Shown: positions 18,382 through 27,098 of the stretch, in pieces
Layout: each line of letters starts with the position of its first letter
Position numbering within the stretch: the stretch's first letter is position 1
The notes under the pieces: generated by a model
Told to the model about the DNA's origin: nothing
Database searches by the model: none
Seen by the model: only the letters and a program-made list of their open reading frames with translations
Made by a program: the position numbers and the translations under genes
NCBI RefSeq assembly: GCF_000155975.1
Contig: NZ_GG730299.1
Coordinates: forward strand, 2,229,813-2,293,812
Reading direction: 5' to 3'
Origin: Citrobacter youngae ATCC 29220
GTDB taxonomy: Bacteria; Pseudomonadota; Gammaproteobacteria; Enterobacterales; Enterobacteriaceae
Length of the DNA stretch: 64,000 bases

Positions 18382-19674
18382 ATGTCGGACGAAAAATTTG
18401 ACGCCATTATTGTCGGCGCAGGCATCTCTGGCTGCATCGCCGCTTATGTAATGGCAAAAGCAGGGCTGGATGTACTGGTCATTGAGCGTGGTGATACTGC
18501 GGGCAGTAAAAATATGACCGGAGGACGACTCTACACCCACAGCCTGGAAGAAATTATGCCGGGTTTTACCCATATAGCCCCCGTTGAAAGAAAAGTGGTC
18601 AGGGAGCGAATTTCCTTTCTTACAGCAGAAAGCGCTGTCACGCTGGACTATCTCGCAAGCACGCCTCAACAGGCCCCGATTGCAGAATCATGGACGGTGC
18701 TTCGCCACACATTTGACAGCTGGCTCATGGCGCAAGCAGAAGCCGTTGGCGCTCAGTTCATCACCGGCGTCAGAGTCGATTCACTGATCCGTCAGAATGG
18801 GCGAGTGACGGGAGTTCAGGCCGGAGACGACACGCTGGAGGCAAATGTGGTTCTCCTCGCCGACGGTGTAAATTCTCTGCTGGGCCGCGCTATCGGTATG
18901 GTGCCAGAATCATCGCCGCACCATTATGCCGTGGGCGTGAAGGAGGTCATTTCGCTGCCATCCGCACAAATTCAGGAGCGCTTCGGGCTAACGGGGAACG
19001 AAGGCGCCGCCTGGCTGTTTGCCGGTTCGCCGTCAGACGGATTAATGGGCGGCGGTTTCTTGTATACCAATCGCGATACGCTTTCGCTGGGTCTGGTATG
19101 CGGCCTCGACGGTATCGAGCATGCCCGCAAAACCGTGCCGCAAATGCTGGAAGACTTTAAACAGCATCCTGCTATCCGTCCGCTAATCGAAGGCGGTACG
19201 CTACAGGAATATTCCGCGCATCTGGTACCGGAAGGCGGGATAGATATGGTTCCAACGCTAGTCGAGAACGGGGTGATGATTGTCGGCGATGCGGCCGGAA
19301 TGTGTCTGAATTTAGGCTATACCGTGCGGGGCATGGATCTTGCCATCACGGCAGCCAATGTGGCGGCGCAAACGGTCATTACTGCGAAAAACGCCAATGA
19401 TTTCAGTAAGGAAAAACTCCAAGATTATCCCAATGCACTGGAGAAAAGCGCGGTGTTACGCGATATGCGCCACTACCGCCGCCTCCCCGCAATGATGGAG
19501 AACCCGCGAATTTTTCAACAATACCCACAAATGGCAACCGACCTCATGGCGTCTCTGTTTACCGTCAACGGCAAGGCCCCTGCTTCGCTGTGCTCGACAG
19601 TACTGGCGCACGGCAAAAAAATCGGATTAATCAATCTATTAAAAGACGGCATTAAAGGAGTTCGCGCATTATGA
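18382..19674 (+). CDS. FAD-dependent ETF:quinone oxidoreductase, FixC/YdiS-like
   Basis: 430 residues from the ATG at 18382, chosen because ACAGGAG lies just upstream. The dinucleotide fold is at the N-terminus (DAIIVGAGISGCIAA), followed by ERGDTAGSKNMTGGRLY as in FixC. A second FAD block, GVMIVGDAAGMCLNLGYT, is near residue 300. FixC-type proteins pass electrons between ETF and the membrane quinone pool with the FixX ferredoxin. The stop overlaps the FixX-like start (ATGA). Confidence 0.9.
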   Translation: MSDEKFDAIIVGAGISGCIAAYVMAKAGLDVLVIERGDTAGSKNMTGGRLYTHSLEEIMPGFTHIAPVERKVVRERISFLTAESAVTLDYLASTPQQAPIAESWTVLRHTFDSWLMAQAEAVGAQFITGVRVDSLIRQNGRVTGVQAGDDTLEANVVLLADGVNSLLGRAIGMVPESSPHHYAVGVKEVISLPSAQIQERFGLTGNEGAAWLFAGSPSDGLMGGGFLYTNRDTLSLGLVCGLDGIEHARKTVPQMLEDFKQHPAIRPLIEGGTLQEYSAHLVPEGGIDMVPTLVENGVMIVGDAAGMCLNLGYTVRGMDLAITAANVAAQTVITAKNANDFSKEKLQDYPNALEKSAVLRDMRHYRRLPAMMENPRIFQQYPQMATDLMASLFTVNGKAPASLCSTVLAHGKKIGLINLLKDGIKGVRAL

Positions 19675-19955
19675 ATACCGTGAACGTCGATGTGAAATTG
19701 GGTACGAATAAATTCAGGGTCGATGAAAGCCATCCCCATATTATCCTGGTGGAAAACCCCGATCGAGAGCAGTTTCGTAAACTGATCCTCGCTTGCCCCG
19801 CTGGATTATACCGACAGGATGACGCTGGCAATATTCACTTTGATTATGCTGGCTGTCTCGAATGCGGCACATGCCGGGTGCTGTGTTCACACACCATTCT
19901 TCAAAAATGGGAATATCCGCAAGGAACGTTTGGCGTTGAATTTCGCTTCGGCTAA
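19671..19955 (+). CDS. Ferredoxin-like FixX/YdiT protein
   Basis: 94 residues. It shows the 4Fe-4S arrangement GCLECGTCRVLC together with an upstream ACPAGLY cysteine, as in FixX and the ferredoxin domain of eukaryotic ETF:ubiquinone oxidoreductase. Translation is coupled to the FixC-like gene by a four-base overlap. Its C-terminal KWEYPQGTFGVEFRFG is the usual family ending. Confidence 0.92.
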   Translation: MNTVNVDVKLGTNKFRVDESHPHIILVENPDREQFRKLILACPAGLYRQDDAGNIHFDYAGCLECGTCRVLCSHTILQKWEYPQGTFGVEFRFG

Positions 19956-20023
19956 CCCCCTGCATAACAGCATATATCGCCGTATCAGAAGATACCTCGT
20001 GTTCGCGGTTCAGGGAGAAGACC

Positions 20024-21346
20024 ATGTCGGTACAGAATCAAATTGATATCAGTACGATTTTAGACAAACACCCAATCAGCAAACGGCAATGGTTTATTGT
20101 CTTTCTCGGTTTTTTTGTTCTGGGTATTGATGGTTTCGATGTCACGGCAATTGGCTACATTGCTCCGGCATTAATAGATCACTGGCAACTATCCAAACAA
20201 GATCTGGGCCCGGTCATGATGAGTGGATTATTGGGGCTGGCGGCAGGCTCTTTAATCTCTGGCCCGTTAGCTGACCGCTATGGACGCAAAAAATTAATTA
20301 TTGGTTCAGTTGTCTTTTTTGGTCTCAGCAGCCTGCTTTCTGCCGGGGCCTGGAATTTATCCAGCCTGACTTTTTTTCGTTTTATTACCGGACTCGGGTT
20401 AGGCGCAGCGATGCCCAACATCACGACGCTGGTTGCAGAGTACGCCCCCCACCGTTACCGATCTCGCCTGTCAACGGTGATCCATTGTGGTTTTAATTCT
20501 GGCGCTGCGCTGGGAGGCATACTTAGTCAACAGTTGCTCGGGGAGTTTGGCTGGCGCGCCGTGCTTGTCGCAGGCGGCATTTTGCCATTATTGCTGGCAC
20601 TGGTTTTACTGCGTTGTTTACCTGAATCGATGCCGTATCTGGTACAGCACGCCGGTAACGATGCGCGCCTGGTTCGCCTGCTGAATCTGTTTATTCCCGG
20701 AATCGCAGACAAGGATACGCGTTTTTACACCACCGAACCGCAAAAAGCCCGCGCCAGCACGGCAAAATCACTGCTGCATCCCCCCTACACGCTGGGAACG
20801 GTGGCGCTGTGGTTAACGCTTTTTGTCGGACTCTTTAGCGTTTACCTTTTATCCAGCTGGTTACCCCTGATGATAAAAGATGCCGGACTTACGCTCTCTC
20901 AGGCCGTCATTATGGGGTCTGTCTTTCAGATAGGCGGCATGATGGGCAATTTTTGCATTGGTATTGAAATGGATCGTTGGGGCAAACACCAGGCCCTTAT
21001 TCTGACGCTGTCAGGCAGCATATGTGGCGCATTAATTCTGGGGCTGTGCACCCCTTCGCTTTTCCTGCTCTATGCCCTGATTCTTATTCTTGGCTTCACA
21101 CTCAACGGGATCAACCCCGGATGCTACGCACTGGCCGCGCACTTTTACCCGACCTCAATACGGGCAACCGGCGTTGGCTGGGCAACGGGCATTGGTCGGC
21201 TGGGCGCCATTACCAGCGCAGGCGTGGGTTCGCTCATGCTCGCGGCGGGCTGGACATTCAGCGACGTCTTTCTGTTTTTGCCTCTGCCGCTACTGGCTGG
21301 CGCACTGGCGATGTATTGCAAAAAAAGAACTCCGTCTGAGACATAA
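20024..21346 (+). CDS. MFS transporter, aromatic acid:H+ symporter (AAHS) type
   Basis: 440 residues, about 12 hydrophobic segments. Diagnostic AAHS features are the DGFD motif in the first segment (GIDGFDVTAIGYIAP) and the loop 2-3 signature GPLADRYGRKK. AAHS carriers take up benzoate, hydroxybenzoate, phenylpropionate-type and related acids with protons. A GGGAGAAG ribosome binding site precedes the ATG. Position within the ETF operon makes it the likely importer of the pathway acid, which supports an aromatic or cyclic substrate. Confidence 0.88.
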   Translation: MSVQNQIDISTILDKHPISKRQWFIVFLGFFVLGIDGFDVTAIGYIAPALIDHWQLSKQDLGPVMMSGLLGLAAGSLISGPLADRYGRKKLIIGSVVFFGLSSLLSAGAWNLSSLTFFRFITGLGLGAAMPNITTLVAEYAPHRYRSRLSTVIHCGFNSGAALGGILSQQLLGEFGWRAVLVAGGILPLLLALVLLRCLPESMPYLVQHAGNDARLVRLLNLFIPGIADKDTRFYTTEPQKARASTAKSLLHPPYTLGTVALWLTLFVGLFSVYLLSSWLPLMIKDAGLTLSQAVIMGSVFQIGGMMGNFCIGIEMDRWGKHQALILTLSGSICGALILGLCTPSLFLLYALILILGFTLNGINPGCYALAAHFYPTSIRATGVGWATGIGRLGAITSAGVGSLMLAAGWTFSDVFLFLPLPLLAGALAMYCKKRTPSET

Positions 21347-21349
21347 CCA

Positions 21350-23011
21350 ATGACAACGAACCTAAAAATCAATGCCGAGCATAAAGCGCAATACCGGCAA
21401 CAGGGCCACTGGGGAGATGCGACATTAGCCGATTACTGGTACCTGTCGGCCAAAGCGTATGCGGATAAAGTGGCGGTCACCGATAATCGGGGGGACAACT
21501 ACACCTATAAAGCACTGGATATTGCCGCAGGACGGCTGGCATCCTGGCTCATCGACGCCGGTATCCGCCCGGGCGATCGCGTGGCGCTCCAGCTGCCCGG
21601 CTGGTGTGAATTCACGATAATTTATCTGGCCTGCCTGAAAAGCGGGGCCGCGATCGTCCCGCTCCTGCCTGCTTTCAGGGAATGTGAACTGACCTGGATA
21701 CTCAATAAATGCCGGGCCCGGATACTGTTTACACCAACGAGCTTTAAAAACGGCAACCCGGCAGAGATGATCGCCGCACTCCGTTCCGATCTGCCCTGGC
21801 TCGAGCAGGTGGTGGCGGTTGATAAGCTGGCGCCTGCGCGCACAGGACCCGTTCTAAGCCAGATCCTCAATGATTCTCCGCCAATAGCGCATCACGTCCT
21901 AACGCATAGCGACGATCTGGCGGCAGTTCTTTTCACTTCCGGTACGGAAGGTCATCCCAAAGGCGTGATGCTAACGCACAATACCATCATCGCCAGTGAA
22001 CGAACCTTCTGCGCGGCGCTCAATATAAACTGGACGGATTCGATTCTCATGCCAGCTCCGCTAGCCCATGCAACAGGGTTTCTGCATGGCGTGACCGCCC
22101 CTTTTTTAACGGGCGCCAGCAGCGTGTTGATGGACATATTTTCTCCGCAAGAGTGCCTGGCATTACTGGCGCAGGAACGCTGCACCTGCATCATGGGGGC
22201 AACCCCGTTCGTGTGCGATCTGCTGTATGCTTCCAAAGCACAGCGCAGCAGTCTGTCTTCTCTTCGCTTCTTTCTGTGCGGGGGAACCACAATCCCAGGA
22301 AAACTTCTGCAGGAATGTCACCAGGCAGGGATTCAACTCCTTGGCGTATACGGAAGTACAGAAAGTGCTCCCCATGCGATAGTGCGTCCGCATGAATCTC
22401 TGGCTCATCAAATGAATACGGATGGCAGAGCCGCCGCGGGCGTTGAAGTCAGAGTGGTCGACAGGAAGAAGATGACACTGGCGGCAAATAATGAGGGCGA
22501 AGAAGCCTCGCGCGGCCCCAATGTTTTTGTCGGCTATCTTGATGAACCAGAATTGACCGACCAGGTACTTGACGACGACGGATGGTATTACAGCGGCGAC
22601 TATTGCCGGATGGATAAAGACGGCTATATCAAAATTACTGGCCGAAAAAAGGACGTTATCGTCCGTGGCGGTGAAAACATCAGTAGTCGCGAAATAGAAG
22701 ATATTCTGCTGCTTCATCCGGATATCCACGATGCCGGTGTGGTGGCCATGCCGGATAAACGCCTGGGTGAACGTTCGTGCGCTTATGTCGTGCTTAATCA
22801 CCCACAAAAAACGCTTCAGTTGGCGGATATCATCGCGTTTTTCGCCCAAAGGCGTATCGCAAAATATAAATACCCGGAATATCTGGTCGTTATAGATAAA
22901 TTACCGCGTACGGCCTCAGGCAAGATTCAAAAATACATTCTCCGGCAGGATATTCTCCAGCGTCTGGCGTCCCTCTCGCAAGAAACGGCTGACCTGACAA
23001 CCTCGGCGTAA
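21350..23011 (+). CDS. Acyl-CoA ligase (AMP-forming), FadK/YdiD-like
   Basis: 553 residues. ANL-superfamily motifs are complete: FTSGTEGHPKGVMLTH (about 199-214), VYGSTESAPHA, YYSGDYCRMDKDGYIKITGRKKD and the C-terminal PRTASGKIQK with the adenylation lysine. The N-terminal QYRQQGHWGDATLADYW closely resembles E. coli FadK (YdiD), a short-chain acyl-CoA synthetase. It would prime the acid with CoA, after which the class III CoA-transferase could recycle CoA from product to substrate. It starts four bases after the MFS stop. Confidence 0.9.
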   Translation: MTTNLKINAEHKAQYRQQGHWGDATLADYWYLSAKAYADKVAVTDNRGDNYTYKALDIAAGRLASWLIDAGIRPGDRVALQLPGWCEFTIIYLACLKSGAAIVPLLPAFRECELTWILNKCRARILFTPTSFKNGNPAEMIAALRSDLPWLEQVVAVDKLAPARTGPVLSQILNDSPPIAHHVLTHSDDLAAVLFTSGTEGHPKGVMLTHNTIIASERTFCAALNINWTDSILMPAPLAHATGFLHGVTAPFLTGASSVLMDIFSPQECLALLAQERCTCIMGATPFVCDLLYASKAQRSSLSSLRFFLCGGTTIPGKLLQECHQAGIQLLGVYGSTESAPHAIVRPHESLAHQMNTDGRAAAGVEVRVVDRKKMTLAANNEGEEASRGPNVFVGYLDEPELTDQVLDDDGWYYSGDYCRMDKDGYIKITGRKKDVIVRGGENISSREIEDILLLHPDIHDAGVVAMPDKRLGERSCAYVVLNHPQKTLQLADIIAFFAQRRIAKYKYPEYLVVIDKLPRTASGKIQKYILRQDILQRLASLSQETADLTTSA

Positions 23012-23024
23012 GAAGGATCGCGTT

Positions 23025-23585
23025 ATGTCTCTAAGTCACACTGTTCCCGAACATTCTCACAACGTACGCAGGGTATCAAACCGGATTAAAAACAGTACCA
23101 AACCCACTTTTATCCACCCTAACCCAAGCTTCTACCGTTGTCCTCAGTGCGGGGAGTTCCTTGTCACTATGGCTAAACGTGACGCAACATCCCCGATAGC
23201 CTGCTGTGGAAAAACACTCGTCGCGCTACGGGTCAATGATGCCACCGCTACCGATGCGCTCGCCCAACAGCACCAACCGCTGATGACCATTTCCGGAGGA
23301 TTTGAATCAAATACGCTTTCCGTAACGGTAGGTAATCCGGCGCATCCAATGACGGTAGATCACTATCTGGAGTGGATCTTTATTTACACCTTTCAGGGGG
23401 GGCAATTTAAGTATCTGCCGCCAGGCGCACCGCCGGAAGCCACTTTTGCACTCGCGGACAACGATGCTTATGTTTATTGCGATCGCCCAATCTGCAAAGG
23501 AAAACTGTGTAAATTCAACTGCAAACGAGGGTTTTCAGCCTATACCTGGTGCAATCAGCATGGGTTGTGGCGGTACACATTTTGA
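23025..23585 (+). CDS. Desulfoferrodoxin/superoxide-reductase-like iron protein
   Basis: 186 residues behind an AAGAAGGA ribosome binding site, 13 bases after the ligase gene. Residues 36-68 look like a desulforedoxin domain with Cys39, Cys42, Cys60 and Cys61. Residues 80-186 match the superoxide reductase domain: candidate iron ligands are His83, His107 (HPM), His113 (HYLEW), Cys176 and His179 (WCNQHGLW). The usual Glu-Lys pair before the first histidine is Gln-Gln here. A 35-residue N-terminal extension and an inserted Cys152/157/162/166 cluster are unusual. It could be a superoxide reductase or an electron carrier for the cluster; the role is unproven. Confidence 0.8.
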   Translation: MSLSHTVPEHSHNVRRVSNRIKNSTKPTFIHPNPSFYRCPQCGEFLVTMAKRDATSPIACCGKTLVALRVNDATATDALAQQHQPLMTISGGFESNTLSVTVGNPAHPMTVDHYLEWIFIYTFQGGQFKYLPPGAPPEATFALADNDAYVYCDRPICKGKLCKFNCKRGFSAYTWCNQHGLWRYTF

Positions 23586-23632
23586 CGGGTCACATTGCAG
23601 GTCAGCATTTTGTGCGCGCTTTAGCGAAATAA

Positions 23633-23661
23633 AAAACCGCCAGTGGTTAACCGGCGGTTTT
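23633..23661. terminator. Bidirectional terminator between acyl-CoA cluster and ahpF
   Basis: AAAACCGCC pairs with GGCGGTTTT around an 11-base loop. On the minus strand the stem is followed by a T-rich tail, giving a strong ahpF terminator; on the plus strand it would end the acyl-CoA operon. Confidence 0.88.
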
Positions 23662-23686
23662 GATATTGCAGATGAGTCTTACTTTT

Positions 23687-25252
23687 TTATGCTACTGTCG
23701 TGCGGATCAGATAATCAAAGGAGCTCAGCGAGGCTTTCGCGCCTTCGCCAGTGGCGATGATAATCTGTTTGTACGGTACGGTGGTGCAGTCGCCCGCGGC
23801 GAAAACGCCCTTCACGCTGGTTTCGCACTTCGCATCGATGATAATTTCACCCATGCGGTTGCGTTCAACGGCACCTTCCAGCCAGTTGGTGTTCGGCAGC
23901 AGGCCAATCTGCACAAAAATACCTGCCAGTTCCACGCTGTGAATATCGCCGCTCACGCGGTCACGATACTCAAGCCCAGTCACTTTACTGCCATCGCCTT
24001 TCACTTCCGTGGTTTGCGCATTCAGAATGATGTCGACGTTTTTCAGGCTGCGCAGCTTATTCTGCAGCACCTGGTCGGCCTTCATTTCCGGGGCAAACTC
24101 CAGCAGCGTTACGTGTTCAACGATGCCCGCCAGGTCAATAGCCGCTTCAACGCCGGAGTTACCCCCGCCAATCACCGCCACGCGCTTGCCTTTAAACAGC
24201 GGGCCGTCGCAGTGCGGGCAATAGGTTACACCTTTGGTGCGGTACTGATCTTCGCCCGGCACGTTCATATTGCGCCATTTCGCGCCGGTCGCAATGATGA
24301 TGCTGCGTGCTTTCAGCACCGCGCCGGATGCCGTTTCAATCTGATGCAGACCGCCTTCCTGCGCCGCCGGAACCAGCTTGCTGGCGCTCTGGCTATCGAT
24401 AACGTCAACATCATAATCATCTACGTGTGCTTTCAGCGCGCCAGCCAGTTTCTGACCTTCGGTTTTCGGTACCGAGATGTAGTTTTCAATATCAACGGTA
24501 TCAAGAACCTGACCGCCAAAGCGCTCGCCCATCAGACCGGTGCGAATACCTTTACGTGCAGAGTACACCGCCGCCGCCGCCCCCGCAGGACCGGAACCGA
24601 CAATCAGTACGTCATAGGCATCACGCTTATTCAGCTCTTCCGCCGCGCGTTTTTCTGCGCCGGTATCGACTTTGGCGACGATTTCGGTCAGCGTCATGCG
24701 CCCCTGACCGAACTCTTTACCGTTCATAAATACTGCCGGAACGCCCATCACGTTACGGTCGGTAATTTCGTTCTGGAAAGTACCACCATCAATCGCCGTG
24801 TGTTTGATGCGCGGGTTCAATACCGACATCAGGTTCAGCGCCTGCACCACGTCCGGGCAGTTATGGCAGGAGAGTGAATAATAGGTTTCAAATTCAAAGT
24901 CGCCCTCAATGTCGCGGATCTGCTCCAGCAACGCCTGCGCCTCTTTAGACGGATGACCGCCGGTCCACAGCAGCGCCAGCACCAGCGAGGTAAACTCATG
25001 CCCCAGCGGAGAACCGGCGAAGCGCGGTCCCTGGTGAGAACCGGGATTGGTAATCAGGAACGATGGCTTACGTACCGCCAGAGTATTGTCTTCTTTAAAG
25101 GTGACTTTCTCCGACAGTTCAGCAATTTCAGTCAGCAGTTCCTTGATTTCTGCCGATTTAGCGCTGTCATCCAGCGTAGCAATCAGCTCAACAGGTTTGG
25201 TCAGTTTCTCAAGGTAAGCCCTGAGCTGGGTTTTCATATTTGTGTCGAGCAT
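23687..25252 (-). CDS. ahpF: Alkyl hydroperoxide reductase subunit F
   Basis: 521 residues from the ATG at 25252 ([10 protein letters not shown]), the usual AhpF start. AhpF is the NADH-dependent flavoprotein disulfide reductase that recharges AhpC. The N-terminal double-thioredoxin domain carries the redox pair in SCHNC; the C-terminal thioredoxin-reductase-like part has [17 protein letters not shown] for FAD and the CPHC active site. It lies 150 bases downstream of ahpC with a REP element and hairpin between, which probably reduce its expression relative to ahpC. Confidence 0.97.
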   Translation of the reverse strand: MLDTNMKTQLRAYLEKLTKPVELIATLDDSAKSAEIKELLTEIAELSEKVTFKEDNTLAVRKPSFLITNPGSHQGPRFAGSPLGHEFTSLVLALLWTGGHPSKEAQALLEQIRDIEGDFEFETYYSLSCHNCPDVVQALNLMSVLNPRIKHTAIDGGTFQNEITDRNVMGVPAVFMNGKEFGQGRMTLTEIVAKVDTGAEKRAAEELNKRDAYDVLIVGSGPAGAAAAVYSARKGIRTGLMGERFGGQVLDTVDIENYISVPKTEGQKLAGALKAHVDDYDVDVIDSQSASKLVPAAQEGGLHQIETASGAVLKARSIIIATGAKWRNMNVPGEDQYRTKGVTYCPHCDGPLFKGKRVAVIGGGNSGVEAAIDLAGIVEHVTLLEFAPEMKADQVLQNKLRSLKNVDIILNAQTTEVKGDGSKVTGLEYRDRVSGDIHSVELAGIFVQIGLLPNTNWLEGAVERNRMGEIIIDAKCETSVKGVFAAGDCTTVPYKQIIIATGEGAKASLSSFDYLIRTTVA

Positions 25253-25338
25253 TCTTCTTCCCTCTCTGAAAACATCATCATGCAAGCCGACTTCGCGGGG
25301 CTGCATCAATGCAACTTGCGTCATGGTGCTGGAATGAA

Positions 25339-25395
25339 ACAGGCGCAGATTTGCGCCTGTGGAATGCCGGATGCAATACGTTTATCCGGCCTACA
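25339..25395. repeat. Hairpin plus REP element between ahpC and ahpF
   Basis: ACAGGCGCA/TGCGCCTGT forms a perfect 9-bp stem at 25339-25360. It is followed by a REP-type palindrome (GCCGGATG ... ATCCGGCCTAC) at 25365-25395. Such elements stabilise the upstream ahpC message. Confidence 0.85.
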
Positions 25396-25402
25396 AATTC
25401 GC

Positions 25403-25966
25403 TTAGATTTTACCAACCAGGTCCAGGGACGGAGCCAGCGTGGCTTCACCTTCTTTCCACTTAGCCGGGCAAACTTCGCCTGGGTGAGAAGCAACGTACT
25501 GTGCGGCTTTAATTTTGCGCAGCAGGTCGGACGCATCACGGCCGATACCTTCAGCGGTAACTTCGATTGCCTGGATGATACCCTGCGGGTCAACAACGAA
25601 GGTTGCGCGGTCAGCCAGACCTTCATCTTCACGCATGTTGTCGAAGTTACGGGTCAGGGCGCCAGTCGGGTCGCCGATCATCGCGTATTTGATTTTTGCG
25701 ATGGTGTCAGAGCTGCTGTGCCATGCTTTGTGCGTAAAGTGGGTATCGGTAGACACAGAGTAAACGTCTACGCCCAGCTTCTGCAGTTCTTCATAATGGT
25801 CTGCAACGTCGCCCAGTTCGGTCGGGCATACGAAGGTGAAGTCAGCCGGGTAGAAGAAGAAGACGCTCCAGCGACCTTCGGTATCTTTCTCGGTTACTTC
25901 GATGAACTCACCGTTTTTGAACGCCTGGTTTTTGAAAGGTTTAATTTTGGTATTAATCAAAGACAT
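25403..25966 (-). CDS. ahpC: Alkyl hydroperoxide reductase subunit C (2-Cys peroxiredoxin)
   Basis: 187 residues from the ATG at 25966 with a GGAGGAAG ribosome binding site. AhpC reduces hydrogen peroxide and organic peroxides in the cytoplasm. The peroxidatic cysteine is in [11 protein letters not shown] and the resolving cysteine in GEVCPAKW. A good OxyR site lies 61-97 bases upstream of the start, consistent with peroxide induction. Confidence 0.98.
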   Translation of the reverse strand: MSLINTKIKPFKNQAFKNGEFIEVTEKDTEGRWSVFFFYPADFTFVCPTELGDVADHYEELQKLGVDVYSVSTDTHFTHKAWHSSSDTIAKIKYAMIGDPTGALTRNFDNMREDEGLADRATFVVDPQGIIQAIEVTAEGIGRDASDLLRKIKAAQYVASHPGEVCPAKWKEGEATLAPSLDLVGKI

Positions 25967-26026
25967 CTGTACTTCCTCCGTGTTTTCGTTGAGGGATAAG
26001 TTAACGAAAATCTCTTCCAAGGGCTA

Positions 26027-26063
26027 ATGCGTTTCCTTTATCAAATCAATAAGCGTTAACTAA
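26027..26063 (-). promoter_or_regulatory. OxyR binding site upstream of ahpC
   Basis: The core TTAT-N7-ATAA (26038-26052), with flanking half-sites including ATAAGCGTTAACTAA, follows the OxyR pattern ATAGnt-nnnan-CTAT-N7-ATAGnt-nnnan-CTAT. OxyR control of ahpC is established in E. coli. Confidence 0.7.
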
Positions 26064-26105
26064 CAACTCACTCAAACGCATGTTGTGAACCTAAAAGACA
26101 AAAGT

Positions 26106-26131
26106 AAAAAAGGCCCCCTTTGCAGGGAGCC
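26106..26131 (-). terminator. Orphan minus-strand Rho-independent terminator
   Basis: On the minus strand GGCTCCC pairs with GGGGGCC (one G-T pair) around the loop TGCAAA, followed by TTTTTT. No annotated minus-strand gene ends here: it lies upstream of ahpC and in the dsbG leader. It would terminate a small transcript starting near 26223. Confidence 0.75.
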
Positions 26132-26223
26132 TCATTACCCGAGCTACCCGCAGGTAACGTCAGTACCAGCAGAGCTGGCTATGTGTTGCGCTCTACATTA
26201 CCTTAACAAAGGTCGTAACAGCG
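26106..26223 (-). ncRNA. Candidate small RNA between dsbG and ahpC
   Basis: A minus-strand promoter-like pair is visible: TTGCCC (complement of 26253-26258), 17 bases, then TGTAAT (complement of 26230-26235). The transcript would start near 26223 and stop at the terminator at 26106-26131, about 118 nt. An OxyR-type site lies just upstream at 26269-26305. No start codon with a ribosome binding site stands out, so a non-coding RNA is more likely. This is inference; I cannot say whether it is already known. Confidence 0.45.
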
Positions 26224-26268
26224 GTTGGGATTACATCACCCAACTAAAGAAAGGGCAATCGACTGACT

Positions 26269-26305
26269 GTCGATCTTACCTATGGCTGTGATAGGTTTTG
26301 CAACT
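26269..26305. promoter_or_regulatory. OxyR binding site between candidate sRNA and dsbG
   Basis: CTAT-GGCTGTG-ATAG (26280-26294) is an exact match to the core of the OxyR consensus. The left half-site matches further (GTCGATCTTACCTAT). dsbG is reported to be OxyR-regulated in E. coli. The same site lies immediately upstream of the minus-strand promoter candidate. Confidence 0.72.
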
Positions 26306-26341
26306 CAGTCCCCTTTCCTTCTGATTTTATAAGGAAAATCA

Positions 26342-27088
26342 ATGTTTAAACGTACATTACTCTTGGCCTTGTTACCCGCTATCGCGCATGCTGAAGAACT
26401 CCCCGCTCCCGTTAAAGCGATTGAGAAACAGGGCATTACTATTCTGAAACCTTTCGATGCCCCTGGCGGAATGAAAGGTTATCTGGGTAAATACCAGGAT
26501 ATGGGCGTCACTATCTACGTCACGCCCGACGGCAAACATGCCATTTCCGGCTACATGTACAATGAGAAAGGTGAAAACCTTAGTAATGCGCTGATAGAAA
26601 AAGAGATCTATGCGCCCGCCGGGCGTGAAATGTGGCAACGAATGGAAAAAGCGACCTGGATTCTGGATGGGAAAAAAGAGGCGCCGGTCATCGTTTATGT
26701 GTTTGCCGATCCCTTCTGTCCGTACTGCAAACAGTTCTGGCAACAGGCGCGTCCCTGGGTTGAATCGGGTAAAGTTCAGCTACGGACACTGCTGGTTGGC
26801 GTGATTAAACCGGAAAGTCCGGCCACTGCCGCAGCAATCCTGGCGACAAAAGATCCGGCCAAAACCTGGCATGACTACGAGGCATCCGGCGGGAAAATGA
26901 AGCTGGAAATCCCGGCAACGCCTTCGGCAGAACAGATGAAGGTGCTGAATATCAATCAAAAGTTGATGGATGATTTGGGGGCCAACGTTACTCCAGCTAT
27001 CTATTACATGAGCAAAGACAATACCCTGCAACAGGAGGTGGGTATGCCGGATAAAGAAAAAATGGAAATTATAATGGGAAATAAATAG
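26342..27088 (+). CDS. dsbG: Periplasmic thiol:disulfide isomerase/reductase DsbG
   Basis: 248 residues, identical in length to E. coli DsbG. A signal peptide occupies about residues 1-17 (ending AIAHA). The N-terminal dimerisation domain is followed by a thioredoxin fold with the CPYC active site in [12 protein letters not shown]. DsbG protects single cysteines of periplasmic proteins from sulfenylation and acts as a chaperone; DsbD keeps it reduced. TAAGGA precedes the ATG. It is divergent from ahpC across a 375-bp region with two OxyR sites. Confidence 0.96.
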   Translation: MFKRTLLLALLPAIAHAEELPAPVKAIEKQGITILKPFDAPGGMKGYLGKYQDMGVTIYVTPDGKHAISGYMYNEKGENLSNALIEKEIYAPAGREMWQRMEKATWILDGKKEAPVIVYVFADPFCPYCKQFWQQARPWVESGKVQLRTLLVGVIKPESPATAAAILATKDPAKTWHDYEASGGKMKLEIPATPSAEQMKVLNINQKLMDDLGANVTPAIYYMSKDNTLQQEVGMPDKEKMEIIMGNK

Positions 27089-27098
27089 CGTCAATATT

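Noticed and set aside
10183-23585. Genomic island with integrase or attachment sites
   Set aside because: No integrase, transposase, tRNA or flanking direct repeat was seen, so the mechanism of insertion cannot be named.
23660-24877. Long plus-strand open frame opposite ahpF
   Set aside because: It is fully antisense to a well-conserved gene and has the composition of a shadow frame.
26085-26291. Short open frame of 68 codons in the ahpC-dsbG gap
   Set aside because: No ribosome binding site and no family features; it crosses the orphan terminator and the OxyR site.
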